This document shows positions 8,497-15,496 of a DNA stretch of 64,000 bases, piece by piece. The DNA comes from Couchioplanes caeruleus (GTDB lineage: Bacteria > Actinomycetota > Actinomycetes > Mycobacteriales > Micromonosporaceae), in contig NZ_RJKL01000001.1 of the NCBI RefSeq assembly GCF_003751945.1, positions 8,016,501 to 8,080,500 of the forward strand, in the 5' to 3' direction. The translations under genes were made by a program, and so were the position numbers. The notes beneath the pieces were generated by a model, which was not told the origin of the DNA, did not search any database, and saw nothing but the letters and a program-made list of their open reading frames with translations. Positions within the stretch are counted from its first letter, which is position 1. Every line of letters begins with the position of its first letter.

Positions 8497-9045
8497 TCAG
8501 CGGACGGCGTGCGGAGCCAGGACGGCAGCGCAGCGCAGGTTTCGGTACTGGCCGCGGTAGTCCAGGCCGTACCCGACGATGAGGCCGGGATCCACGTCGA
8601 ATCCCACGTACGTCGGCACGTCGAACGCGGGGCTGTGCGGCCGGCGCAGCAGCGCGCAGACGGCCAGCGAGGCGGGCCGGCGCTGGTGAAGGCTGGCGAT
8701 CAGCCAGGACATGGTGAGGCCGGTGTCGATCACCGTCTCCGCGATGATCACGTCGCGGCCCTCGATGTCGAGATCGAGGTCTTTGAGCAGGCGTACGGCG
8801 CCCGAGCTGCGCTTGCTCGTCGTGTACGAGCGCATCGCCATCCAGCCGATCTCGACCCGGCTCTCCAGGGCCCGGGCCAGGTCTACGGTGAAGGTCGCCG
8901 CCCCGCCCAGCACGCCGACGAGGACGATCTCGCGCCCGGCGTAGTCCTTGCCGATCGTGGCGGCTAGCTCGCCGACGCGCAGCAGGATCTGTTCCTCGCT
9001 GAACAGCACCGATTCCAGGTCGCCCGCCACGTGCTCGGCGTCCAC
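8497..9045 (-). CDS. HPRT-like phosphoribosyltransferase with altered active site
   Basis: Type I phosphoribosyltransferase of 182 residues, the length of hypoxanthine phosphoribosyltransferase, which joins a purine base to PRPP. The flexible-loop region (RSYTTSKRSSG), the PRPP site (ETVIDTGLT, about residues 103-111) and the C-terminal VGFDVDPGLIVGYGLDYR-like block align with Hpt. Three normally conserved positions differ: the PRPP-loop acidic pair Glu-Asp reads E103-T104; the LKG/LRG loop reads LGG at 46-48; and the base-contacting Lys in the usual LLDKP reads LLRRP (about R135). It is therefore either an Hpt paralogue with other specificity or a weak or regulatory enzyme. GTG 9045 follows a run of six G. 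The usual actinobacterial hpt lies beside tilS/ftsH, not here. Confidence 0.8.
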   Translation of the reverse strand: MDAEHVAGDLESVLFSEEQILLRVGELAATIGKDYAGREIVLVGVLGGAATFTVDLARALESRVEIGWMAMRSYTTSKRSSGAVRLLKDLDLDIEGRDVIIAETVIDTGLTMSWLIASLHQRRPASLAVCALLRRPHSPAFDVPTYVGFDVDPGLIVGYGLDYRGQYRNLRCAAVLAPHAVR

Positions 9046-9312
9046 TCATCCCCCCGCTGCCGGCCGGTCCTGCGGGAATCCTGACACGCGGGGACGTCCC
9101 GGCCAACAGCCCTGTCGCCCGGACGGCTGAACTATCGGCATGTCATCACGCCGTTTCCCGCCGTACCGTTGCCATTCGCGACCGCGGTGATCCTCACCAC
9201 GCAGAAGGAGAGTCAACCGGGCGTTCACCTCGGTCCCGACCATGAGGCTGGCCTTCGCAGCGTCTGTCCAGGTTTTCGGCTTGGTCTTTCTGCCGCGAAA
9301 AGGTCTCCGGTA

Positions 9313-10374
9313 ATGTCCGCGAGTCTCAGTATTCATGTGTTCGTCACCATGGTGGAGTTGTTTGAATTGGCACAACGGTTCAGCCTCGGAGAGATCCGCA
9401 CCCGCACGTACAAGGATCGCGACGCGTGGTGGACCGTCTGGCTCGTGGACCCGCTGGCCTCGCGACTCGTGTGGCTCGTCGCACCGGTGGGGTGGATCAC
9501 ACCGAACCTGTTGACCATGGGTGCCTTCGTGCTCGGCCTCGTCGCCGCCGCGTGCTTCGCCGTGGGCGACTACCCGTGGTTGGTGGCCGGTGCGCTGGTC
9601 TTCCACCTCAGCTTCGTGCTGGACTGCATGGACGGCAAGATCGCCCGGCTCAAGGGCACCGGCTCGGTGTTCGGCTCGTGGCTCGACTACGTCTTCGACC
9701 GGTTGCGCGTGGTCGTCTGCGCGGTTGCCCTCATGGCCGGCCAGTACGCACAGACCGACAACATCCACTATCTGTGGATGGCCGGCGTGGTGATCTTCCT
9801 GGACGGCTTCCGCTACCTCAATGCCCTGCAGATGGGCAAGGTCAAGAACGACATGCGGCGCTGCCTGGAGGCGGCCCAGGGCGAGGGCGCGGCCCCGCCC
9901 ATGTTCGTCGAGGAGACCGACGCCGAGCACCCGGTGGGTGCCATGGGCGCCGCCACGGCCACCGACGGTACGGGCGCCGAGCGGCCCGTGGTCGACGTGT
10001 ACGGCGACTTCCGTACGAAGTTCGGCGCCTTCGTCCGCCTCCGCAACATGCTGGTGCGCCAGCGGATCCGCGCGCACCTGTTCAGTGGCATCGAGTTCCA
10101 GATGTTCGTCTTCATCATCGGCCCGCTCACCGGCTGGATCATCCCGGTCACCATCCTGTCCGCGGTGCTGCTGACGGCGTTCGAGCTGCTGCTGATCTAC
10201 AAGCTCTGGACCGCGACCCGCAGCTACTCCCGGCAGCTTGCCGCGCTGGGCGTGACCTCGGAGGCCCAGGCGGAGGCGGTCGCCGCCGCGGCCGGCGTCG
10301 AACCGGTCGAGCAGGTGGACGACGCCGAGCAGCTCGGCACGGACACAGTCGCGCGGCCCACGGTCCGCCACTGA
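9313..10374 (+). CDS. CDP-alcohol phosphatidyltransferase family membrane enzyme
   Basis: Integral membrane enzyme that transfers a phospho-alcohol from CDP-linked donors during phospholipid or phosphoinositide synthesis. The full signature DxxDGxxAR(x8)GxxxDxxxD is present at about residues 104-129, reading DCMDGKIAR, then G121, D125 and D129. Hydrophobic helices lie near residues 50-62, 66-84, 88-104, 132-145 and 240-290. Acceptor alcohol unknown. It is longer than PgsA or PIP synthase (353 versus about 200 residues) because of a hydrophilic insertion at about residues 180-235 and a C-terminal tail. I chose ATG 9313; ATG 9349 is equally possible and would remove 12 residues. The last 26 bases and stop are duplicated downstream. 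Confidence 0.85.
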   Translation: MSASLSIHVFVTMVELFELAQRFSLGEIRTRTYKDRDAWWTVWLVDPLASRLVWLVAPVGWITPNLLTMGAFVLGLVAAACFAVGDYPWLVAGALVFHLSFVLDCMDGKIARLKGTGSVFGSWLDYVFDRLRVVVCAVALMAGQYAQTDNIHYLWMAGVVIFLDGFRYLNALQMGKVKNDMRRCLEAAQGEGAAPPMFVEETDAEHPVGAMGAATATDGTGAERPVVDVYGDFRTKFGAFVRLRNMLVRQRIRAHLFSGIEFQMFVFIIGPLTGWIIPVTILSAVLLTAFELLLIYKLWTATRSYSRQLAALGVTSEAQAEAVAAAAGVEPVEQVDDAEQLGTDTVARPTVRH

Positions 10375-10408
10375 CCTGTCGCGTGGCCCACGGTCCGCCA
10401 CTGACCTC
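10349..10408. repeat. 30-bp tandem duplication spanning a stop codon
   Basis: Two near-identical 30-base units (one C/T difference and a different last base) begin inside the last codons of the CDP-alcohol phosphatidyltransferase gene. The TGA stop at 10372-10374 is repeated at the same place in unit 2. Confidence 0.88.
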
Positions 10409-10501
10409 ACGCCGACCGTGGCCGTGCCGTGCGCCGGCCTGCCGTGTCCTGACGGGTCGTGCCGTGTCCTGACCGGCCGCGGCGTGGCAAGCTGTCCGGC
10501 C

Positions 10502-11209
10502 ATGGAGGCACTCGTGATCTCCGGTGGGCTGGGCCTGTGCCTGGCCACCGTGGTCGCCCTCGTGGCCCTCGGCGTGGCCACCGGCCGTCGCCGCGAGCGG
10601 GAACGCCGCGAGGCGCTGCAAGGCTGGGCGTCCGCGCGCGGCTGGACGCTCGTGGACCATCCCGCGGTCGACTGGAGTTCGCGGCTGCCGGGCCGCAACC
10701 GCCGGGGCGTGACTCTCGCGCTGACCGGGCCGCTGTGGGGGCGGCGTGCCAGCGTCGCCGACTACTCGTACACCGAGACGACCACGACCAGCTCCTCGGA
10801 CGCCCACGGCGGCACGACCCACGGCACGCATTCGACCACGCACCACTTCACGGTTCTCGTGGTGCATCTCGACCGGCCGTCGCCATACCTGGGGGTACAG
10901 CCCCGCGGGACCCTCGCGAAGTGGGGCAGGGCGCTGTTCGGCGCGGGCGCGGCGCTGGGCAACGAGCAGTTCGACAAGAACTTCCGGGTGGTGGGCGAGC
11001 CCTCCTCCTCCCCGTACCCGCTGAGCCCGGCCCTGCTCGCCGCCCACGTGGACGGCGTCGCACCGGCCTGGACGTTGCACGGCACCGACCTGATGACCAG
11101 CACGCCGGGCCGGCTGAAGGATCCGGAGTCGATTCCGTACCTGCTCGGTTCGCTCTACCGGGTGGCGGATCTGCTGACCGGGCGTACGCCGGTGGCCGGA
11201 CCGCCATAA
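10502..11209 (+). CDS. Hypothetical membrane-anchored protein
   Basis: Protein of 235 residues, not recognised. One N-terminal helix (about residues 4-25, MEALVISGGLGLCLATVVAL) is followed by a basic RRRERERRE segment, so the body probably lies in the cytoplasm. The body contains a Thr/Ser/His-rich stretch (YTETTTTSSSDAHGG, then THSTTHHF) inside what looks like a beta-rich domain (FTVLVVHLDRP). No catalytic motif is seen. It is followed after eight bases by another unknown membrane protein, suggesting a two-gene unit. ATG 10502 is used because it leads directly into the helix. Confidence 0.65.
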   Translation: MEALVISGGLGLCLATVVALVALGVATGRRRERERREALQGWASARGWTLVDHPAVDWSSRLPGRNRRGVTLALTGPLWGRRASVADYSYTETTTTSSSDAHGGTTHGTHSTTHHFTVLVVHLDRPSPYLGVQPRGTLAKWGRALFGAGAALGNEQFDKNFRVVGEPSSSPYPLSPALLAAHVDGVAPAWTLHGTDLMTSTPGRLKDPESIPYLLGSLYRVADLLTGRTPVAGPP

Positions 11210-11217
11210 TCGTCTCT

Positions 11218-11763
11218 GTGCGGGATCATCCACTGGAGGTCGGTGAGGACGCGACCACCTTCTTCCAGCCCCGGGCCATGGTCTTCGTGACGATGCTGTG
11301 GGTGATCGCCCTGGGCTGGCTCGCCTGCGGTGTGCTGGTGCTGCTGGTGGCCTTCGCGCTCGGGGCGCGCCCCGGCGTCGGCGACCTCGTGCTGGCGCTG
11401 GAGAGCGTGCTGATCGGGCCCCCGGTCGTCGCCGGCGCGATCCTGCTGTTGGCGTGGCGGCGGCTCGGCTGGCTCAAGAGCTCGGTGCGGGGGCTCGAGT
11501 TCGGGGCCACCGGCCGGCGTGGCGTCCATCTGCCGTGGCGGGCGGTGGCGTCGGTGGGGCTGCGCCGCTGGGGGCCGTTCACCGAGCTCGTGATCACCCC
11601 GACGTCCCGTGACGAGGTCACCGAGCTGCCCGGCCCCGGCCGGCGGCCGCGGATGCTGCGCCGCGACGGCGGGCCGGCGTTCCTGGTGGACGTGGGGCTG
11701 ATGTCGCCGGGGCCGGAGACGTTGCTGGCGGAGCTGCACCGCCGCATTCCCAGCCGGGTCTGA
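11218..11763 (+). CDS. Hypothetical two-helix membrane protein
   Basis: Protein of 181 residues with two membrane segments: about residues 21-48 (VFVTMLWVIALGWLACGVL and on) and 57-78 (VLIGPPVVAGAILLLAW). The remainder (about 85-181) alternates short strands, with GVHLPWRAVASVGLRRWG and ELVITPTSRDEV resembling the membrane-proximal PH-like (bPH) domains of actinobacteria; this is only a resemblance. It starts with GTG eight bases after the upstream gene and probably shares its mRNA. Function unknown. Confidence 0.6.
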   Translation: MRDHPLEVGEDATTFFQPRAMVFVTMLWVIALGWLACGVLVLLVAFALGARPGVGDLVLALESVLIGPPVVAGAILLLAWRRLGWLKSSVRGLEFGATGRRGVHLPWRAVASVGLRRWGPFTELVITPTSRDEVTELPGPGRRPRMLRRDGGPAFLVDVGLMSPGPETLLAELHRRIPSRV

Positions 11764-11824
11764 GCGCCCCGCGCCTGGCGGCTCTTCTTGACCCGGCCGG
11801 CGCGCAGGAGCTATGTTAACGCGT

Positions 11825-11838
11825 CCGTTAATTAACGG
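11825..11838 (+). promoter_or_regulatory. Perfect 14-bp palindrome at the ArsR-type gene
   Basis: CCGTTAATTAACGG reads the same on both strands. It lies 14-27 bases before the GTG start and overlaps the GGAGG ribosome-binding site; a second TTAACG element lies at 11816-11821. TTAAC-type half-sites are common for ArsR/SdpR regulators, so this is a likely self-operator. Confidence 0.6.
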
Positions 11839-11851
11839 AGGTGTTAAGCAA

Positions 11852-12157
11852 GTGACCACGGACCGGCTCAGCATCATCTTCGCGGCGCTCGCGGACCCGA
11901 CGCGCCGGGCGATCCTGGCCCGCCTCGCCGAGGGCGACGCGACCGTCTCGCAGCTCGCCGAGCCGTTCGCCATCAGCCTCCCCGCGATCTCCCGACACCT
12001 GAAGGTGCTCGAGAACGCCGGCCTGATCTCCCGCAGCCGCTCGGCCCAGTGGCGGTCCAGCAGCCTGCGGGCCGAGCCCCTGCGGGAGGCCACGGCCTGG
12101 ATGGAGGGCTACCGCCGGTTCTGGGACGTCACCTTCGCGCGGCTGGACGCGTCCTAG
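11852..12157 (+). CDS. ArsR-family transcriptional regulator (SdpR-like)
   Basis: Winged-helix repressor, 101 residues. IFAALADPTRRAILARLAEG begins the helix-turn-helix domain, and SLPAISRHLKVLENAGLISR is the recognition helix and wing. No metal-binding Cys pair is present, so it is probably not a metal sensor; the sequence fits the SdpR subgroup, often paired with a START/AHSA1 (SRPBCC) gene or a membrane target. Here no SRPBCC gene follows; instead the convergent DUF2071 gene overlaps its 3' end by four bases. GTG 11852 is preceded by GGAGG with 10-base spacing. A perfect palindrome over the ribosome-binding site points to autorepression. Confidence 0.88.
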   Translation: MTTDRLSIIFAALADPTRRAILARLAEGDATVSQLAEPFAISLPAISRHLKVLENAGLISRSRSAQWRSSSLRAEPLREATAWMEGYRRFWDVTFARLDAS

Positions 12158-12891
12158 CGGGCCGCAATCCCCGGGGCGCCGAAGGTGACCGGCACGCCGG
12201 GGGAGTAGAGGACGCTGACCGGCGGGTCGGCCATCGCGGGCAGGCCCGCCGCCCGGATCAGCCCGTCGCCGAGCTCCAGCGCCTCGGCCCGGAACAGCGG
12301 CCAGCGCGGGTGCTCGTTCGGAAGATGCACCGTACGGCCCCAGGCCCGCGTGTGCAGCCCCCACCGAGCGGTCAGGAAGTGCTCCAGCGGCGACGGCTCA
12401 CCGAGCGGTTCCCCGACGCGCACCGAGAACGCCGTGGCTGCTCCCCGCGGTCCCGGCCAGCGGCGCGTGCTGGCGTACCGAAGCACTCCGGAGTCCTTGA
12501 CCAGCGACATCCTCGACCATTTGTACGGCAGCCGCAGCAGCGCCTGCGCCGTCACCACCGGCAGCAGCCGCTCGGCGTCCAGTGACAGGAACACCACCGC
12601 CCTGCGGCCCCGGTCGTCGACGCTGTAGAGACGCACGTTGGTTTCGAGGAACGTGCCGAGGTAGGGAATGCCGGGGCCGCCCAGCGGACCGAGCCCGACC
12701 AGACGGAAGCCGATGAGACCCACGTAGGTGACGCCGTCGAGGGTGTCCGGCACGGTCCCGCGCGGCAGGAACGGCGCGACGGTCGCGGGCGGCACGGCCC
12801 AGTGCAGGAACGCCAGGTCCTCCCAGCGCTGCACCAGCCAGGGGCGGCGCACCGGCCGCGACGTCTCGGGTGTGACGTCCTCGATCCACAT
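12154..12891 (-). CDS. DUF2071 family protein
   Basis: Protein of 245 residues in the DUF2071 family, with the recognisable opening RPWLVQRWEDLAFLHWAVPP and the block VTYVGLIGFRLVGLGPLGG. The family has an acetoacetate-decarboxylase-like beta fold; its biochemical role is not known. ATG 12891 follows GGGTGG and gives the normal N-terminus; the frame continues upstream without family content. The gene converges on the ArsR-type gene and their stop codons overlap (12154-12157), so no terminator separates them. Confidence 0.83.
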   Translation of the reverse strand: MWIEDVTPETSRPVRRPWLVQRWEDLAFLHWAVPPATVAPFLPRGTVPDTLDGVTYVGLIGFRLVGLGPLGGPGIPYLGTFLETNVRLYSVDDRGRRAVVFLSLDAERLLPVVTAQALLRLPYKWSRMSLVKDSGVLRYASTRRWPGPRGAATAFSVRVGEPLGEPSPLEHFLTARWGLHTRAWGRTVHLPNEHPRWPLFRAEALELGDGLIRAAGLPAMADPPVSVLYSPGVPVTFGAPGIAAR

Positions 12892-13044
12892 CCACCCATC
12901 ATGGCGCAGCGGCGCCGCGCCTCGCCGGCTCGCCCAACGGGGGAACTGGATATGTGTCGGCGCGATCGCGTTCGCGCCCAAGGCGAGCACGGATGCCCTG
13001 GTGGCGACCGTGCCGGCACGGGCTGTCCTCGCGACGGTGCAGCG

Positions 13045-13620
13045 ATGACGTCGATGACGCGCGTACGCGCCGCGATCCTGATGTCGATGGTCGTAGTGCT
13101 CGTCAGCACCGGGCTGTCGGTGCCACCGGCTGCTGCTGTAGTCCCGCTCCGCGAGGAGCCCACCGCCGGCGCCTCGCCCATCGTCGTCCCGCCGCTGGTG
13201 ACGGAGGCGTGGAACGGGCAGACCGGTGTGGACCAGCGGCACCGGCGGAGTCGCAGCTCAAGGCGGCCGCCGAGCAGGCTCTCGCGGGCTGTGGTCGGCC
13301 GACCGCACCAAGGACGAGGCCCAGGCGGCCACCACCGAGGCGGTCACCGCCGCCGCGCAGGCGGATATCGCGATCGCCGCGGCCTCCGCCGCGTCGGTGT
13401 CCTCGGCGGGCATCGCCGAGCCGCACAACGCCGCGATCGCCCTGGTGTCGCCGTTCACCGGCGCCGACATCGACGCCGACTTCGCCAAGCAGGTCGCCGA
13501 ACAGGCCAAGAGCATCGGTGAGGAACAGGCCAGGGCCGCGGAGGCCCGCGCCGCCGAAGCCCTCATTGCGGCCCCGAAGGCCGAGGCCGCCGCGCAGAAG
13601 GCGAACGAGCAGGCCGGGTC
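13045..13620 (+). pseudogene. Broken secreted Ala-rich repeat protein (two frameshifts)
   Basis: Three reading frames together describe one protein. From ATG 13045 the first frame encodes a signal peptide (MTRVRAAILMSMVVVLVS, then PPAAAVVP) and about 60 residues. Near 13230 the sense passes to a second frame (PAESQLKAAAEQALAG), and near 13290 to a third (DRTKDEAQAATTEAVTAAAQ), which continues as a long Ala/Glu helix to about 13620. Each frame turns into Arg/Pro-rich nonsense outside its segment. The Ala-rich helical pattern recalls the ALF-type repeat proteins of Streptomyces and relatives that precede secreted toxins; that match is tentative. Either the gene is decayed and 3'-truncated, or the sequence has errors. 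Confidence 0.6.
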
Positions 13621-13749
13621 GCCGGACGTCACGACCACCTGGCCAGGCCTCCGGCACGGGGTGGTCGGCACGGCCGGCAGAGCCGGGATGCCGGTCGGCG
13701 GTCCGTATCGTGGAGAGGACCCCGGTCACCCGCCCATCGGAGGACCCGC

Positions 13750-14487
13750 ATGCCGGTGCCGCGCCATCACCTCGTCATCCCGGCCCTCTGCGTGGCCGTC
13801 CTCGTCACCCTCGGTTGCGTGTCGGCACCCCAGGCCCCGTCCGGTGAGCCCCGACGCCCGGCACAGACCCCGGCCACGCGGGCCGCGGACCGTCCGGACA
13901 CGGACGTCGACGGTACGGACACCGTGGAGGAGTTCCAGGCCGACGTCGAGGACGCTCGGGTGCTCGCCGAGGAGTACTGGAAGAAGGAGTTCGACGCCTC
14001 CGGGCTGACGTTCCGGCCGGTCGCCGAGCTGATCCCGTACCAGGAGGACGGGGAGATCGAGTGCGGCGGACAGGCGCTCGGGCGCAACAACGCGGCGTAC
14101 TGCTCGGCGGGAGACTTCATCGCCTACGACATCCGCTGGGCGTTCGGGGCGTTCCGGCAGATCGGTGACGCGTTCATCTTCTACCTGCTCGGCCACGAGT
14201 ACGCCCACGCCATCCAGCGCCGGCTGCGCATCCAGCAGCAGTTCACGATCGAGCAGGAGCTGCAGGCCGACTGCATGGCCGGGGCGTACCTCGGCGATCT
14301 GGTCAAGGCAGGCCGGCTGCGGCTGGAGGACGGCGACCTGGAGGAGCTCGCCGTCGGCCTGGACGCGGTGGGCGACGAGCCGGGCCAGCCGTGGTTCGCC
14401 GAGGGCGCGCACGGCACGGCCAAGCAGCGCACCCGCGCGTTCAGCAACGGCTACACCCGCTCGCTGGAGCCCTGCAACCTGTCGTGA
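13750..14487 (+). CDS. Neutral zinc metallopeptidase lipoprotein (YpfJ-like)
   Basis: Predicted cell-surface metallopeptidase, 245 residues. The signal peptide ends in a lipobox, VTLGC with Cys23 as the lipidated residue. The zinc motif HEYAH is at 149-153 (LLGHEYAHAIQ) and the third ligand is a Glu in the EQELQADCMAGAYL block (about E170), as in the Zn_peptidase/YpfJ family. A Pro/Thr/Asp-rich linker (about 24-57) separates anchor from domain. Four Cys residues outside the lipobox (near 105, 118, 175 and 242) could form disulphides. The substrate is unknown. ATG 13750 gives a normal lipoprotein signal. It follows the broken repeat gene and precedes a HAD enzyme gene. Confidence 0.87.
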   Translation: MPVPRHHLVIPALCVAVLVTLGCVSAPQAPSGEPRRPAQTPATRAADRPDTDVDGTDTVEEFQADVEDARVLAEEYWKKEFDASGLTFRPVAELIPYQEDGEIECGGQALGRNNAAYCSAGDFIAYDIRWAFGAFRQIGDAFIFYLLGHEYAHAIQRRLRIQQQFTIEQELQADCMAGAYLGDLVKAGRLRLEDGDLEELAVGLDAVGDEPGQPWFAEGAHGTAKQRTRAFSNGYTRSLEPCNLS

Positions 14488-14578
14488 CGATCACAGCGGG
14501 TCGCGCCGAGCCGGTGCCGGGGCGGTGGACGGGCGACAATGGCGGCGACCGACGGCTCAGCGGCGTGGGAGGCCTCCC

Positions 14579-15250
14579 CTGACATCACGACAACCGGCAG
14601 CGGTGCTCTTCGACATGGACGGCACCCTGGTCGACAGTGAGAAGGTCTGGGACGTCGCCCTGCACGAGCTGGCCGCGCACGCGGGCGGCACGCTGTCCGA
14701 GCCGGCGCGGCTCGCCATGGTCGGCGGCAGCATGGCCGTCTCCATGCGGATCCTGCGCGACGACCTCGGCCAGCCGCACCGTGACGAGGCCGCCGACGTG
14801 CGGTGGCTGGAGCGCCGGGTCGCGGAGCTCTTCGCCGGCGGCCTGGTCTGGCGGCCCGGGGCGATGGAGCTGCTGCGCGCCGTCCGCGCGGCCGGGCTGC
14901 CGACGGCGCTGGTGACCTCCACCGGGCGCCGCCTCGTCGAGGTCGCCCTGGACACCCTGGGACGGGAGAACTTCGACGCGGTCGTCTGCGGCGACGAGGT
15001 GACCGCCCCGAAGCCCGACCCGGCGCCGTATCTGACCGCCGCCGAGCTGCTCGGCGTGCCCATCGCCGCCTGCGTGGCGATCGAGGACTCGCCCACGGGA
15101 ATGGCCAGCGCGGTCGCCGCTGGCGCGGCCGTCCTCGCGGTGCCCGCCGAGCTGGAACTGCCGCCGACCGACGGCGTCCACCTGCGCGACACCCTCGTCG
15201 GCGTCGACCCGGAATACCTGGCGACCCTCTTCGGCCGCGTCGCGACCTGA
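14579..15250 (+). CDS. HAD-superfamily phosphatase/phosphomutase, probable CTG start
   Basis: HAD hydrolase of the beta-phosphoglucomutase-like group, 223 residues. Motif I is VLFDMDGTLVDS (nucleophile Asp near residue 12), motif II TALVTSTGR, motif III the Lys in APKPDPAPYL and motif IV AIEDSPTG. The substrate is not determinable. No ATG precedes motif I within reach; CTG 14579 has GGGAGG exactly six bases upstream and gives a normal seven-residue lead-in. GTG 14525 is in frame but lacks a good ribosome-binding site and adds Arg-rich residues. I therefore favour the rare CTG start. The last codons and stop form the first unit of a 26-bp tandem array. Confidence 0.85.
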   Translation: MTSRQPAAVLFDMDGTLVDSEKVWDVALHELAAHAGGTLSEPARLAMVGGSMAVSMRILRDDLGQPHRDEAADVRWLERRVAELFAGGLVWRPGAMELLRAVRAAGLPTALVTSTGRRLVEVALDTLGRENFDAVVCGDEVTAPKPDPAPYLTAAELLGVPIAACVAIEDSPTGMASAVAAGAAVLAVPAELELPPTDGVHLRDTLVGVDPEYLATLFGRVAT

Positions 15251-15428
15251 CCTCTTCGACCGAGTCCCGACTGGCTTCTCTTCGGCCGCATCGCGACTGG
15301 CCTTTCTCCGGCCGCGACTGGCTTCTCTTCGACCGCGCCGCGACTGGCTTCTCTTCGACCGCGCCGCGACTGGCTTCTCTTCGACCGCGCCGCGACCGGG
15401 TTCTCTTCGGCCGCGCCGCGATCTGCAC
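15227..15428. repeat. ~26-bp tandem array (8 units) spanning a stop codon
   Basis: Eight units of the type CTCTTCG(G/A)CCGCGCCGCGACTGGCTT run from inside the HAD gene (unit 1 holds the TGA at 15248-15250) to 15428. Most units are 26 bases; unit 1 is 25 and unit 4 is 21. Units 5 and 6 are identical. The array fills most of the 246-base gap before the convergent FtsX gene. Confidence 0.9.
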
Positions 15429-15496
15429 CGGATCGCTGAGCACGCGGCACCCGCCGCGCCGCCGTGGATGCAGACGCAGCGGGTGCCGGGTCCGGC

